In this document: positions 1 to 64,000 of the stretch, piece by piece | Numbering within the stretch: position 1 is the stretch's first letter | Layout of the letters: every line of letters begins with the position of its first letter | Source of the DNA: Lytechinus variegatus | Taxonomy: Eukaryota; Echinodermata; Echinoidea; Temnopleuroida; Toxopneustidae | Direction: 5' to 3' | Assembly: GCF_018143015.1 (NCBI RefSeq) | Contig: NC_054754.1 | Location: forward strand, 22,382,875 to 22,446,874 | DNA: 64,000 nucleotides | Notes under the pieces: model-generated | The model's input: only the letters and a program-made list of their open reading frames with translations | What the model was told of the DNA's origin: nothing | Database searches by the model: none | Translations under genes and position numbers: made by a program

Positions 1-70
1 TTTTTAGCCTTAAAAAGTTCTCGTAATTTAACGGGGATTCTTGTGATCGAGGCGGTTTGAAACCGCCTAG
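1..70 (+). repeat. 3' end of a family-P MITE (partial)
   Basis: The first 70 bases match the right end of the element at 31231-31720, including AAAGTTCTCGTAATTTAAC and the terminus GAGGCGGTTTGAAACCGCCT. The rest of the copy lies before base 1. Confidence 0.7.
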
Positions 71-377
71 TGACTGCTAAAATCCAGGAAGTTTGTTGAA
101 CTTTTATCGATTGATTCCCTTGTGTTTACATGTATGTATTGTCCACTGCACTCTTTTTGTGAAGGTTTTCATTCAATCCTATTCAATAGCTCCAACACTG
201 GGAGGCCCTTCCATGTTTGTACACATGATAGGCCTACATGTATATAGTCTGCATGAAACTTGAAAGTGAAACAAATTTGTGAAGGGGTTTCTAAAATATG
301 TCTTAACACAATACCCCCCCTCCCCTTTGGCTTGTCAGATTTCTGGACACTGTTTGGGGGTATTGTGACCCTTTGTA

Positions 378-600
378 TTCATTTGTTCGTTTGCTAGAAA
401 TAGTGAGGGACATCATTGATTCTCTCTTTTGCATGTGACTATTGCATATTATTTTATGACAAATAAGCAAAACTTTATAATGTTCCACTTATAAATTTCT
501 TATTTTACATCCCATTTTGATGACATTTTTAGCATTATGCTTGTCTGATTTTCTCTATTGATTCAAATCAACATTTTTCTAAGGTGGACTTGACCTTTAA
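378..600 (+). repeat. Family-B MITE, right half only
   Basis: Matches the right arm of the full copy at 22124-22731: the AATAGTGAGGGACATCAT centre, TTATTTTACATCCxATTTTGATGA, and the end GGTGGACTTGACCTTTAA. The left arm is missing. Confidence 0.75.
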
Positions 601-1497
601 TAGCACAGATGCAGAAAGTGCAGTGCATGTACATGTATGTAGAAAAGCTGACCAGACTATAAACTGTAGTACTGCAAATTCCTGTTGATATCGGAAGTTA
701 TCCCTGAAACTTCATCCTGCAACAAGTGCATGACTCCTTTTTAATTGGAGGTCATTTTTTTAATTCATTAGTGTATCAGGTGTGTCCAAGTTTCTATTAC
801 ATACATGAAGGTTCATTGATTTGTATCAAACAAAGGCCTAGAAGTGATTTCCAGGATAAATAAAAACTTGGTCATCTCGGTTTGCCATTAATGAAATGTC
901 CCAACCACTTTTCTCTGTATGTTTACATGATGTAAATGGACATTGTACGTTAGGCCTTATTTGCATTTTCAGACCCCCCCCATAACTGTTGCACAAATAT
1001 TTTGTACATGAGCAAGCATTGTGCATGTGTTTTTTTTGGAGGGGGGAGTGTAATTTGTATTTTTCGACAGCTAAAAAATTTGTGCATGTACAGTGTACAT
1101 GTACACACAAAAAAATCAACAAAAACACTTTAATATGTATATTCTTTATTCCTACCCAAGAATTTGAATTCAGCTTTTTTTACATTTTGATTTTTATATT
1201 TGTTATATTTTGTTTATTTTATGCGTACAAGTAACCATTGCACAAATGTCAATGACCTGCATGTTGCAAAATGAGAGCCAATGACCTTTTGTTTTGCTTT
1301 ACAGATTTTTTTCTCACTTGGCTGTTCCCTTTGGTACCGTCCATTCCCATAAAGCTCTCTCATTCATTTACTTTAAATTGGCTGGCCACAAGCGATTTTG
1401 CTGGATAATGGCAAAGCTAGATTGCTCTTTCGCCACCCAAATGTGTGGCGATGCCTTGCATGCACTTGTTAAAGGGAAAATTTACCCTGACGATAAA

Positions 1498-2158
1498 TTA
1501 AAGATCAAGTCCAACCCAGAAAAGAGTTGATTTGGATCAATAGAGAAAAATAAAACGAGCATAGCGCTGAAATTTAATCAAAGTCGGATGTAAAAATAAG
1601 AAAGTTACATGTATGACATCTTTCAATTTCACAATTTTTCACAAAGATACATGTAGAGCAGTTTAATATGCATGACTCGGTGATATACAAGAGTTGATGA
1701 TGTCCCTCACTATTTGGATATTTCTTTAATACATGTACATATAGTTTGTTTATCATTTCAATTATGTAATATTTCAATTTTTACAGATTTGACAATAGTG
1801 TACAACTTGACTGTTTACCGTAAAATGTTAAAACATCGGTGATTCCACATTTTCACGGAGGAATAAAACTTTGTGATAACATGGTACTGAGGAAACAATT
1901 AGAATATTTAGATTTCATTAAATAAAATGAAAAGAAATACACTGTAGTGAGTGGGTGATCGATGACAACAGTCCCCTCATTTGCATACTCACCTGGATGT
2001 ATTTGTATGCATATGACTGCTTTGTGAAATTAAACAAAATTTGAAATTGTCATAGCTCTCTTTAATATTTTACATCTGAAAGTTTCAGTGTTATATTCCT
2101 TACATTTTTTCACTTTCTACTCAAATCAGCTTGTTGTTGAGGTGGAGTTGCCCTTCAA
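1498..2158 (+). repeat. Family-B MITE, full length, diverged
   Basis: Begins TTAAAGATCAAGTCCAACCC and ends in the inverse arm (GAGGTGGAGTTGCCCTTCAA). Both arms carry the TCGGATGTAAAA-type motif or its complement. It is older than the 22-kb and 34-kb copies, judging by substitutions. Confidence 0.75.
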
Positions 2159-2435
2159 GCAAAAGTAAAAAAGTCGCATGCAATTCTAATGTGACACTGA
2201 AAAACATTTCTTCCAGCAAGTACATGTACATGCAAAAGGTCCCCAATATTGTATGTACATGAATGTACAGTATAACATTGCATAGTGTATTGTAATTTTC
2301 ATTCGAGTCCCCATCTACATGTTCTACCTGCATTGATTATTTTACCACCGTTAGCTGTGATCAATAAAGCTTTGGTGCACGAACCTTGTCAAATGAAAGC
2401 ACTCACCCAGATGTTCAGGTAGCAACTCCAAGTCT

Positions 2436-2822
2436 TATACCCCTTTCATAGCCCAATTATACGGCTAATAGCAGCATAAGTTGGTCGTAAAATTGGAGGA
2501 GGACCATAGTTCTCCGCATTATTTTGATGCTGCTATTATCCGCATAATAGCAGCATTGGGACAAGATTTTGAGTTTATGAACGCATTTCCAAATAATGCG
2601 GATAATTGCCATGGTGCGGTCAAAAGGTCACCCTTTTCCAACACAACCGCATCGGAGGGGGCGTGTCCAGTTGTCATGACAATTATCCGCCTTTTTCAGG
2701 ACGGGCACTCGTAAGTAATGCGGCTTATTTTCAGAGTTTGTGAATGCAATTTTTATTATCCACATTACTCTTAGGCAGCTAATTGGAGGATAGGTTTATG
2801 AAAGGAGTAATAGGCCTACTAT
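2436..2822 (+). repeat. Family-E MITE (TATACCCCTTTCATA termini)
   Basis: Left end TATACCCCTTTCATAG; right end the inverse, TTTATGAAAGGAGTAATA. Internally rich in GCGGATAAT and TATTATCCGC, an internal inverted motif. A second copy in reverse orientation lies at 20858-22007. Confidence 0.8.
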
Positions 2823-2921
2823 ACAAGAAGCAAGTCAAGTGCATACATGTATGTAGACCAATATACTGGGTTACAACTTCATACCTCTGCCAATGGAAAA
2901 AATCATTGAAGTGATTATTTC

Positions 2922-3038
2922 AGTAGAATTTGTTAATTCCAAATTTGATGACATTTTCAGCATTATGCTGTAATTGTTTTATTTTTCTTTTGTCTGAAAA
3001 TATTCATATCCTTTTTTTAGGGTGAACTTGACCTTTAA
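2922..3038 (+). repeat. Family-B MITE fragment (right end)
   Basis: Contains AAATTTGATGACATTTTCAGC and ends GGTGAACTTGACCTTTAA, matching the right end of family B. Confidence 0.65.
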
Positions 3039-3715
3039 ATGCTAGAATTGATATCCTGAATCAAAATTTAAAAAAATGAGCACAAATTTTCTGCAGGGTT
3101 GGTCTTTTTCAAGATATGTTGGGGTACCAGTGCCTGTCCATGGGAGTAGTTTCTGCTACATGTATATTAAATGATATTGAATTTAAGCCCATCGCACATT
3201 GCAATTTGGAATTCAATTTGAATATTCCTACTGGGAGGCTCGAACTACATGTAGCCTGAATTTGAGTAGCGCCTTACCACCATTCTTATGTCTGATCACT
3301 CTTAAAGATTTTGTTGGTTGGAATGTTCATATCAAATGAATCGCATAGTGTGCGCTGGGCCTAAAATCAATTTCACCAAGAATGCAGCTCTAGGCATTAC
3401 AGATTTTGCAAAGTTCTTGAAAATGTTTTATATACCTCGTATCTATTAAAGCATGTTTGATTACAGTGGTACTTGGAAACAAATTAGTAAGAATTCAACT
3501 ACGATAAACCAACCCGTATATTGTCCCTGGAATTAGAAGCAAGGTATAATTTCATTTCCAATGAAATCAATAAAACTATTAAAATAAGATGCCTGTTTGA
3601 TTGTGTGTTCTGACTTCTGAATGATTATAATTTTATTGTGAGCTGAAAAGTCAGTTTTCACATGATTACATGTTTCCTTTCTTCTACGCAGTACATGAAC
3701 ATGTCTCCACTATTA

Positions 3716-3735
3716 TCCCCCCCCCCCCCCCCCGA
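3716..3735 (+). repeat. Poly-C tract
   Basis: A run of C bases directly after CTATTAT. Its length may be unreliable in the assembly. The rest of 3040-4849 shows no repeat family or gene signal that I recognise, apart from TACATGTA runs. Confidence 0.8.
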
Positions 3736-4375
3736 AAAATAATTCAATATTTACAAAATGTCGAAAAACATGTATGTGAAATCTCCATTTATAATTAAAC
3801 CACAGTATCTAACAAATTGGATCCTAACTCAATTTTTTGGTCTGAAATGAATTTAATGAATATATATTGCTTATTAACTGGAAACAATGCACGGAGGGAA
3901 ATTTTGAATAGGTGCTTTTATACCACCCCGATTAAAAAAATAACTGATGATTTGTTTTCTGCATTCACACCATTGAGACAATATGAGAGCCAGCAATATA
4001 TTATGCATGCTGATACTTGGGCCTTCAGTGTATAGTTCTGATGAACAATCGTCTGGGCCTAGTAGCTTGCAAAAATTGCTTTCACATTGCATATTCCTTG
4101 CAATCGTGGCGGGTTCACATCAATAGTTCCTTCAATTGTTTAAAAGTATGTACCAACTTGCAGGCATTTTCTTATTGCTTTCACACCAGTTTGCAAAATG
4201 CAAGGCATTCTTTGTCATCAGGTGGCTGGGTATGAAAGTACATGTACCTACATGTATTGCGAAGAATGAAATTTGGTATGGGAATATGAAAGTGACAGGA
4301 GGGGAGGGGATTATTCTTATGACAAATTGCAAATTATCTTCTCAGAATAGGGGATCAGGGAGGGATGGGCAATTT

Positions 4376-4401
4376 AGCTACATGTACATGTACATGTAGT
4401 T
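4376..4401. repeat. TACATGTA microsatellite
   Basis: An array of the self-complementary hexamer ACATGT (CTACATGTACATGTACATG and on). Similar short arrays recur at 6321-6346, 9192-9210 and 9366-9402, and single TACATGTA units are scattered throughout, densest in the first 13 kb. Confidence 0.85.
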
Positions 4402-4544
4402 TGCAATGCAAACCCTATAATACTTGAGAAAAGTGGTCTCTTTATTTTTTTACCAGCTCATCTTTTCATAAAAGGATCTTTTGGCTGGCCAAATTTATCT
4501 TTCTACCAGGTTCTTCTGACCGGACCCTATCTTGAACTAGATAA

Positions 4545-56774
<52,230 letters not shown>

Positions 56775-59690
56775 TGCTGCCTCCTGATTGGTGGACGTAC
56801 ACCTATACTCTGCTGTAATTGGCCCTTTCAAACGTGGACAACTCCTTTGGGGGGCGGAGCCATCCATCCCCTTACTCGAGGTTGCTACATCTGTCTCTCT
56901 TTCTTGTTGAAAATTGCAATCCTCAACAGTATTGTAAGAATTGCTTTTTGTGGGGTGAGCGGACGGAATCTAATCTCTACAGCCACATCAAATTGGCAAT
57001 CATTCATTATGCATGGCATTTCAATCATTTGAATCATTCGATGAAGTAACTGATGAGATAGAACTGTGATTTACGAGATTTAATTTCAGATGAGATGTCA
57101 AAGGTCAACTTTAAGAAGAGGAGAGAGTGTCGAGGATGTTAGAAGTTTAGAAGGACCACACAATGCTTTCATGGTGAACAGTGCAAGACTCTTGATAGTA
57201 TTCTAATCATTGTGAATGGAGATGCCCATGTTCAGTCGCGTTTACCACTTGGCTACAGGACCAGCATGTTCCCTGTGCAAAGTCTGCAGGATGCACAGAT
57301 TACAGTAGTCAGCGGGTCCCCTTCAAGTCTCGCGTTCTCCAATTTAGCGATGCTTAAGTGCTATGAAGCTTTCTAATAGCAGAACCAAATCCAGTGAAGG
57401 ACATAGAATGTGGATAATGCTATATGGTCTTAAGTGATCATCCTGGTTTTAGCATGATTGTCCTGTAAGACCGTGAACGGCTCCATCATTTCCTGATAGA
57501 GAGAGACCTAACTCCAACGAGTGAAGTTATTGTGGAAATTACAAAAAGATAGTAGTTTTCATGTTGCCTGTAATTTTAGCTGTAATGAGCAATGCAATGC
57601 AATGCAACTAAATCAAGTTAATAAAAACCATTAGAGGATCCCTATGTTGTAGGGGTAAAAAAGAAGGTTTGTTTTAATCATATCTTCTATTTTTTTTTAC
57701 CTTTTAAGAAAAGGAATCAGTAATCTATTTTCAGTGAAAAATTTCCTGGAAAAATATTTCAATCAGACATTGATAAATCATAGATTAAATTCCTGTGGTA
57801 ATATCAGTTGGAGTGAACTTCAATTCTTTTTCTTTTTGTTGCCACTGTGGGATATTAATGAATTTCATTTTATATCCTATTGATTCTGTACTGAAAAAGG
57901 TGATGCTGAGCTTTGTTTTTTAATTTTTTTTGCACCAAGTATGTACAAGCCAGGCCCTTACTCTATATACATGTACAGTAAATACCCATTCTGTGAACAG
58001 TATAGAATATGTTGATGTCCTTCAGTATGGAATTATGGATGAAATCTCGAGTGTGAAATATGTGAATTGTTTGGTTAAAATGGGTCTCTTGCAATGTTTC
58101 ATGTTACTCCTGCATCGCAAGAATCGAGATATTTTGTTCTTGTAACGGAAAATTGTTAAAATTTATCATATCTTCAATTTCCCATCATGCTTTCTTCTAT
58201 GTATGCAGCCGTACATTTTAGGGTCCTTATGCTGTCGATGATGTTATGTATTCAGTTTTCTACATTTTCATATACAAGGATTGTTATATGTTTACTTTGT
58301 TTATTCTACTGATCTGATTATCCCACTAATCTTGCTTCTTCCCGTCTACTCGGCTTTGATTCCTTTGCAGAATCCATTTGAAGCTTAAATAATCCCCAAC
58401 ATCTATTATAATCTCCTTTTCGCACTAGTAGCGGAAAGTCTGATAATCATATAAAGTCAAACAGCATTTTTTTTTCATAAGGTATTGTACCAAACAATAT
58501 TTTTTTTCCTCTCCAATTGTAAGAGTATTCTATTAAGGGAAAGGATGTAATAATTAGTAGGAGCATTTAATGTATTGGCATCTTATTTTGGAAGAGTATT
58601 ATATACTGGTAGTACAAAGATTGCTTATCAGTTGCCTTCATGATCACAGTCAAGCTATGGCACTTAACAGCAACAATGTTTGGGTCTAACATTAATGTGT
58701 ATTAATGGGACTAATCCTATAGTCCCATCCATTGTTTTTTGTGCATGTGACTCCTGCAGTCTTTGGTCAAATGCTTTAGGGATTCTTAAATATAACATAT
58801 GCTTGTACTCCTTTTTTTGCATTGTAATCAACATTTTGCAATTTATTGGGAAGAAAATGAATTGAATCAAAGCAGAAGAGTGATTTATAAATATTAGTTA
58901 CATTGAAGAAAAACCTTTCATTTGCCAATCTTTCATTTGCCAGACATGGAATTCCAAAACTTATCTATTCATGGTTTAAATGCTTCCATTTTTGTATTTT
59001 ATTATTTTGCTAAAATTCAAATTCGTTGCTTCCTTTGCACATTAATTTGATTTGTGCTGACATTTCTTCTGTTTTGATAAGTGTGTTTAGATTTTTTTTC
59101 TGCTGTGAATTATGTGTGCTGGTTATCAACAAATTGTTTACATACTACTAGTAACCTTAAGAAAAACAGTTCCCTGTAAAATTGTGCTATGTTTTATGGA
59201 GTGAGTCAGAAAAAAAAACAACTTTGCACCTAAAAAATCACTAATTTGATGGAAAGCACATCATAAACAGTATACTCTTATATTGAAATAGTATCTTTTT
59301 CCGAATAATTTGGTAACATTTTATTGGGTATATTGTTTTTGTGCTTGAATAGTCGGAGGTATTCTTTGCTGTGATGTTAAATTTGATTTGTGTCACAATG
59401 ATGCATGGTTGCAGTGAATGTCAGTGTAGTCAAGGTCAATATTCTCAAAAGAGGTTTGTTTCAATGGTACACCCTGGTACAAAACCATTGACTATTCAGA
59501 TTTCTTGTACTGTTGCTCTTCAATTGAAGGTGCCCTTTGCCTAACGCGTGCATTTATCATAGGACTTTCCCAAGTGTATGCATTGCAATAAGAGTAATTA
59601 TGTACACAATTCTGCATGGTCCATGTTTTTGGACCATGGCACATTTGAAACCTCTTTCAAGAATACGAGCCTAAAGGGTAGCAGACAGGG
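56775..59690 (+). other. Probable FAM102 3' untranslated region
   Basis: About 2.9 kb after the stop codon in which I recognise none of the repeat families seen elsewhere in the window, consistent with selection against insertions in an exon. It is AT-rich with no convincing ORF. An AATAAA at 57619-57624 is a possible proximal polyadenylation signal; further AATAAA hexamers lie at 60633-60638 and 61239-61244. The true 3' end cannot be set from sequence alone. Confidence 0.5.
57619..57624 (+). promoter_or_regulatory. Candidate polyadenylation signal AATAAA
   Basis: This is a canonical hexamer about 845 bp after the stop codon. A T-rich stretch follows about 50 bp downstream (57679-57700). It is a candidate for a short 3' UTR isoform; AATAAA is common by chance in AT-rich DNA. 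Confidence 0.3.
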
Positions 59691-59694
59691 TTAC

Positions 59695-59960
59695 ACTTCG
59701 TAATTCTGAAGGTTCTTTATTCCGAAGGTTCATAATTCCGTTAACGAAATAAGGTTCGTTAATCATTTCGTTTTAGGACTAACGAACCTTCGGAATTACG
59801 AACCTCATTTCGTTTTCGGATAAACGAACCTTCGGAATTACAAACCTCACTTCGTTTTCGGACAAACGAACCTCATTTCGTTTTCGGACTACCGAACCTT
59901 CGGAATTACAAACCTTCAGAAATACAAACCTTCGGAATAACAAAGCTTTGGAATTACGAA
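59695..59960. repeat. TTCGGAATTACGAACC minisatellite
   Basis: Irregular repeats of AACCTTCGGAATTACGAACC and TCATTTCGTTTTCGGA. GAAGGTTC and GAACCTTC both occur, so the array is partly self-complementary. Confidence 0.85.
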
Positions 59961-60127
59961 TGTATGCGAGCAGACAGATACATTTTTAATTGAATTAACA
60001 AGAGAATTTGATTTAATTGAGAAGTGACTGCAATGCGGTTTACTGCAGCATCGTGGATGTCTGCATTCATTAATATATTCTTTTGGCATCAATTTTACAT
60101 CGCAGCAGAAATACATCCGAGGGGGAA

Positions 60128-60294
60128 GGGGGGGTGGTGGTGGTGTTTCACAAAGAATTAAGTCATGCTTGAATGCATATGCTCCAGATGCATAATCCGA
60201 CCAATGTGGAGAGGGGAGGTATACCACATGCAGCTGAAATTTAAGTGTAATTCTTTGAGTCACGCTTAATCTCTTTGTGAAACCACCCCTCCCC
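60128..60294. repeat. Hairpin MITE with GGTTTCACAAAGA-type ends
   Basis: GGTGTTTCACAAAGAATTAA at left; the inverse TTAATCTCTTTGTGAAACCA at right, bounded by G and C runs. Confidence 0.75.
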
Positions 60295-61238
60295 CGATTC
60301 TCCAAGCGTAAACATACATGTACACACCACATGAAAATGTTATCAATTTATTTGGGAGAAGGTACACTTCCAGGGGAAATTTTAAAGCGTTGTGTTCATG
60401 ATGTGGTTTTTTTTCATCAAATTGGCGATTATCTGAGGTGTTGAACAGCTTTTTCTGACTCACTTGGAATATTGAGAGTTTATAAACAGAAGGCCTGAAC
60501 TCCAATACTCCTGACTCAGTTGTTCCAGAACCCGGTTAATGCCATCGGATTTCAGGTAACACTTTTCTCATTCCAGCGTTCCCACGAAACGATGGATTGC
60601 TGTAGAATTAATGCTGATATATTATATCTTAGAATAAAACTTGAGGTATGCAACCGGTGTTCTTTTTTATGAGAGGACATGGAGTCTTCACAACATTATA
60701 TCATGGATGAGTGGTTTATTATATCATTAGAATAAGCAGAAAAGAGAGATGTTTGGGGGTATGATTTCAGTGTCCAATGTGGACAGTTGAATATATGTGA
60801 CATCTCAGGTTTTTTTTTTGGGGGGGGGGGGTATTGCATAGGAAGATTTACTAGTGATTTCAGCATTCGAATACTCAGCATTTTTAATTGCTTGTCCAAA
60901 TGTACTCAAACTTCCGTTGCTCTGACTTTTCTGTTTTCACACAAGCTAGCTTGCTCCAAGGGTTTCATTCTCTTTTAAAGTGGTTGAAACCAGACTCTCT
61001 ACACATGCCTAACTCATCATTTTGGTACCAAATTTACGCAATTGTAAAGAAGAGAGTTAAGTCCTTCTGTTTGAAAACCTCAACATGAAGAAAACCATTT
61101 CTTTCTGAAGCTGGTATCTTCTATGTATGTTACTAGTAAGATAGATATTGTACATGTTCATTGATAAAAGTGTCATTTTAAGAGTTTTTCATTCATTCAT
61201 TGCCATATTTAGGAACAAATTGTATTTGCTTCAAATTA

Positions 61239-61244
61239 AATAAA
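61239..61244 (+). promoter_or_regulatory. Candidate distal polyadenylation signal AATAAA
   Basis: A canonical hexamer about 4.5 kb after the stop codon, followed by T/G-rich sequence. If used, the 3' UTR would include the minisatellite at 59695-59960. Weak evidence. Confidence 0.2.
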
Positions 61245-61499
61245 ATGTACATGTTATATCTTTGAAGGTTGATACTAGATCAAGTTTAGATATGAATATA
61301 TTTTAGTTACCAAAAGAGCGTTTCTGCAGGCAGGGACAAGATAGAAAAAAAAGATATCTACTTTTTTGTTTTTTCTTCTCTTCTTTTTACTTTGGTAGGT
61401 TAATTTAGTCTTAATTCCAAGCCATCTTGTCTGGAAAAAAAGAATGGTAGCTTTACCTTTATCTGTTTTCTGTATAGACTAAGTCAATATCATTATTAA

Positions 61500-61630
61500 G
61501 GCCCCGTAACATAAAGCTTTGTAATCGATCATAAGGCTGATATCTATGGTTGATCATACACAATAATCAATGCAATCAATCATAGAAATCAGTGTCACAA
61601 TCAATCACTAAGCTTTATGTTACAGACCCC
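61500..61630. repeat. Family-H palindromic MITE, copy 1
   Basis: CCCCGTAACATAAAGCTTTG at left; the inverse AAGCTTTATGTTACAG at right. Copy 2 follows 47 bp later. 60295-61499 shows no recognised repeat. Confidence 0.85.
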
Positions 61631-61676
61631 TGATGTAAGTTTCTCCATTAAGACAAGGTCATGTATCTTCAACCCT

Positions 61677-61809
61677 GGACCCCGTAACATAAAGCTTTGT
61701 AATTGATCATAAGGCTGATATCTATGATTGATCATACACAATAATCAATGCATTCAATCGTAGAAATCAGCCAAATGATCGATTGCTAAGCTTTATGTTA
61801 CAGGTCCCA
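61677..61809. repeat. Family-H palindromic MITE, copy 2
   Basis: GGACCCCGTAACATAAAGCT to AAGCTTTATGTTACAGGTCC, same orientation as copy 1 and very similar. Confidence 0.85.
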
Positions 61810-61829
61810 GCTCAATTATTACTGCCCAG

Positions 61830-61998
61830 CGCCCTGTTGCACAAAAGTATCAAAATATTATGGTAACTTTGCCATCCAATGGTAACTTCCCTGAAATCCT
61901 TGATTCTGATTGGCTGTTGAGCCTTGTTACCATGATACTGTAGTTATCATTGGATGGCAAAGTTACCATAATAGTAACTTTCATGCAATGGGGGCCCA
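61830..61998. repeat. Family-G MITE, copy 3
   Basis: GCCCTGTTGCACAAAAGTAT at left and the inverse ACTTTCATGCAATGGGGGCC at right; TGGTAACTTTGCCATCCAAT and the inverse inside. Confidence 0.85.
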
Positions 61999-62409
61999 GA
62001 ATCAACTGAAGTTCAAGGTTCTCCTTTTTAAAAGATAGCAAACCAAAGACCATTATCATTCAATGTAATCATTATTCCCTTCTTTAAAACAAAATGATTT
62101 GTCGTAAATAAGTCTGTGTTCTGGTTTCCATTTCAAGACTTGCTATGATACATTTGCACGATTTCTCTTAACAAATTTACTATCAGCCAGTCAGATTGAA
62201 GGATATCAGTAGCATTTAACTGTCAGTGTAAATTGTTATTGTAACAAGTTTTATGAAATGGGTCCCAGATATGTTTTGGCAAAGCTTAGCAACATAAAGT
62301 TCCCTTTCATTTTTACTTTGTTTCAAACTAATTCATATCAAATAAATACAGTCAACTGAATAGAAAAATCAGTACAATGAATAAGAAGTGCTTGCACCTC
62401 ATACTACGG

Positions 62410-62648
62410 TTATAATAATAATAATGTTTTATTTACCCAGGGTAACCACTTCAGTTAGGAAACTGCTCTACCAGCGGGCCCTGCATAACATATGTTATTA
62501 TTACCCTTCTCCAATCCAAATGCTGAGCGCCTAGCAAGAAGGCAGAAGGTCCCATTTTTATAAGTCTTTGGTATGACTCGGCAGAGGATCGAACCCACGA
62601 CCTCCCGTTCTTGAGGCGGACGCTCTACCACTGAGCCATCATGTTCGG
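62410..62648 (-). repeat. tRNA-derived SINE, minus strand (same family as the 53.5-kb array)
   Basis: Minus strand: GATGGCTCAGTGGTAGAGCG, B-box GGGTTCGATCC, then ACCTTCTGCCTTCTTGC, GATTGGAGAAGGGTAATAAT and the tail region ending in (ATT)n. It shows that GGAGAAGGGTA is native to this SINE. 62649-63691 shows no gene; poly-C at 62982-62994. Confidence 0.88.
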
Positions 62649-63691
62649 TTGTTGCTAAGCTTTGGCATGCCATAGTTGAAAAAACCTTATATTACATGTT
62701 TGTATTAAGGATGAGTAATGTTACTTTTAGTATTTTCAAATTTCTGTTGTACAAAACTACATTTTGTTTATTTACCCTTTCTTCTGTCAACAATGTAATC
62801 TTCTCTACTCTAGATATATTAGGGAGTATTTCTTCTGTTGCAAGTCACTTTGGAAACATGTAAAAAAAATCCTTAACTTCGCTTAATTGTTAATTCAATT
62901 CAATTTATTTCGTCCATAAAGGAAATTATGTCTGTATTGGGTGTTTTTTTTAATACATGTATTACATGTATTTCAAATTCAGCCCCCCCCCCCCTTCATA
63001 ATAAGTAGCACATACTGCTATTTCATACCAAGCCCCATTTAAGTTGTGATAACATTGGGTTCCAGCATAATACAGGCTTCCTCTTTTTATGAGGCGTTCC
63101 TTCTTAATTTGCATATCCTAGAATTTGGCCAAGAAATCAAAATAACTGTAATTATGTGTCATCAGTAGAGCCAATCGAGATTCTGCCTCAGTGATTGTGA
63201 GCTTTAGATTTGCGACATAACTGTGATATGTTGTCTAACCAGAAATACCATTATGTGACAAGTGGTCACTGTCTGCGTTCCAAGCACTGAAGCGGTATTT
63301 TTGATACCTAATACTGAGTCATAGAACTTGCCTCGAAATGAAAGCTGCTTCACTTAAGCTTTGAATTATAATATATCACATAGTGTTGTATTCATATACA
63401 ATCAATGCAAGTTGCGGGGAATGTGACATGAGGACATACAAGCAATTTCTACAATCAATTTTAAATGGTTGCAATTGCCTTTTCAATTAATCATAGCTGA
63501 TTACAATTAATTGTATGATTGATTGTATCCATTGTGTAACAGAACCCTGAATTCATTCAAGACTTGTGTCTTAACAACATATTTACCTCGTGTTTTGAGA
63601 GAAATTAATCAGGGATCAATTTTTTTTCTTTTAATACTCATCATATTTTTCATGCAAATTTGTGAAGAAATAATTCATCACTTAAAGAAAG

Positions 63692-64000
63692 TTAAAGGAC
63701 AAGTCCATCCCAACAAAAAGTTGATTTGAATGAAAAGAAAAAAATTCAACAAGCATTATTTCATCAAAATCGGATGTAAAATAAGGTATGACATTTTAAA
63801 GTTTCTCCCGGACCATATAGAATTAGCATTGGTTAATACTATATTGTACAGTCAAGTTGGTCCTTATTGTCAAATCTATAGAAAATGAAATATTGTATAA
63901 TTCAAACAATAAAAAACAAAAGAAATAGTGAGTGATGGACATCATCGCCTGACTCACCTAGTTGTGCATGTCACTGCTTTGTGAGAAATAAGCGAAACTT
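63692..64000 (+). repeat. Family-B MITE, left part, cut by window end
   Basis: TTAAAGGACAAGTCCATCCC, AAATCGGATGTAAAATAAGG, then the AATAGTGAGTGATGGACATC centre and GAGAAATAAGCGAAACTT; the right end lies beyond the window. Confidence 0.85.

Noticed and set aside
1294..1530. 78-codon ORF as an upstream FAM102 exon
   Set aside because: There is no resemblance to the FAM102 N-terminus, no matching splice phase, and it overlaps the start of a family-B MITE.
3716..3735. Poly-C and poly-G tracts as regulatory G-quadruplexes
   Set aside because: Single homopolymer runs scattered in introns; their length may be a sequencing artefact and nothing ties them to a function.
59916..60332. 138-codon minus-strand ORF as a gene
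   Set aside because: It spans a minisatellite and a hairpin MITE, with low-complexity Pro runs from a G-rich tract and no recognisable domain.

Overview
The window is eukaryotic, AT-rich and gene-poor. It holds the 3' part of one large intron-rich gene on the + strand and is otherwise packed with small non-autonomous transposable elements. The abundant TACATGTA and GGCCTACATGTA microsatellites, the repeat families and the gene's divergence from vertebrates suggest an echinoderm, most likely a sea urchin. That assignment is inference.

Gene: eight coding exons between 4850 and 56774 join in frame with GT-AG borders. They encode the C-terminal ~323 residues of a FAM102/EEIG-family protein: the rest of the N-terminal C2 (NT-C2) domain, a Ser-rich linker with a conserved Gly-His-Ser-Arg patch, and the conserved C-terminal EPVVI tail. 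The first coding exon (start codon and first C2 strands) is not seen and probably lies upstream of base 1. A 54-bp open segment at 33925-33978, flanked by good splice sites and phase-matched to the exons either side, is a candidate cassette exon inside the 23-kb third intron. From the stop codon at 56772-56774 to about 59.69 kb I recognise no transposon, which fits a long 3' UTR.

Layout: 1-4849 is intron or upstream DNA with MITEs. 4971-17345 (intron 1) holds five copies of a TTAA-flanked MITE (family A), other MITEs and a SINE. 17490-26563 (intron 2) holds a nested insertion at 20858-22007 and a CpG-rich patch. 26611-50082 (intron 3) holds a PIF/Harbinger-like MITE, a near-complete 2.08-kb foldback element, tandem repeats and several MITE families. 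50265-53236 holds a SINE and a 2.1-kb composite repeat. 53482-54540 is largely a four-unit tRNA-derived SINE array that carries copies of the adjacent splice donor. 56775-64000 is 3' UTR and downstream DNA.

No transposase, reverse transcriptase, rRNA, intact tRNA gene or CRISPR array was found. Nearly all short ORFs are chance or repeat-derived. The most notable patterns are transposons sitting 12-80 bp downstream of five of the gene's splice donors, the donor-copying SINE array, the 2.08-kb foldback, the candidate cassette exon, and a module carrying complementary halves of one tRNA-like head.
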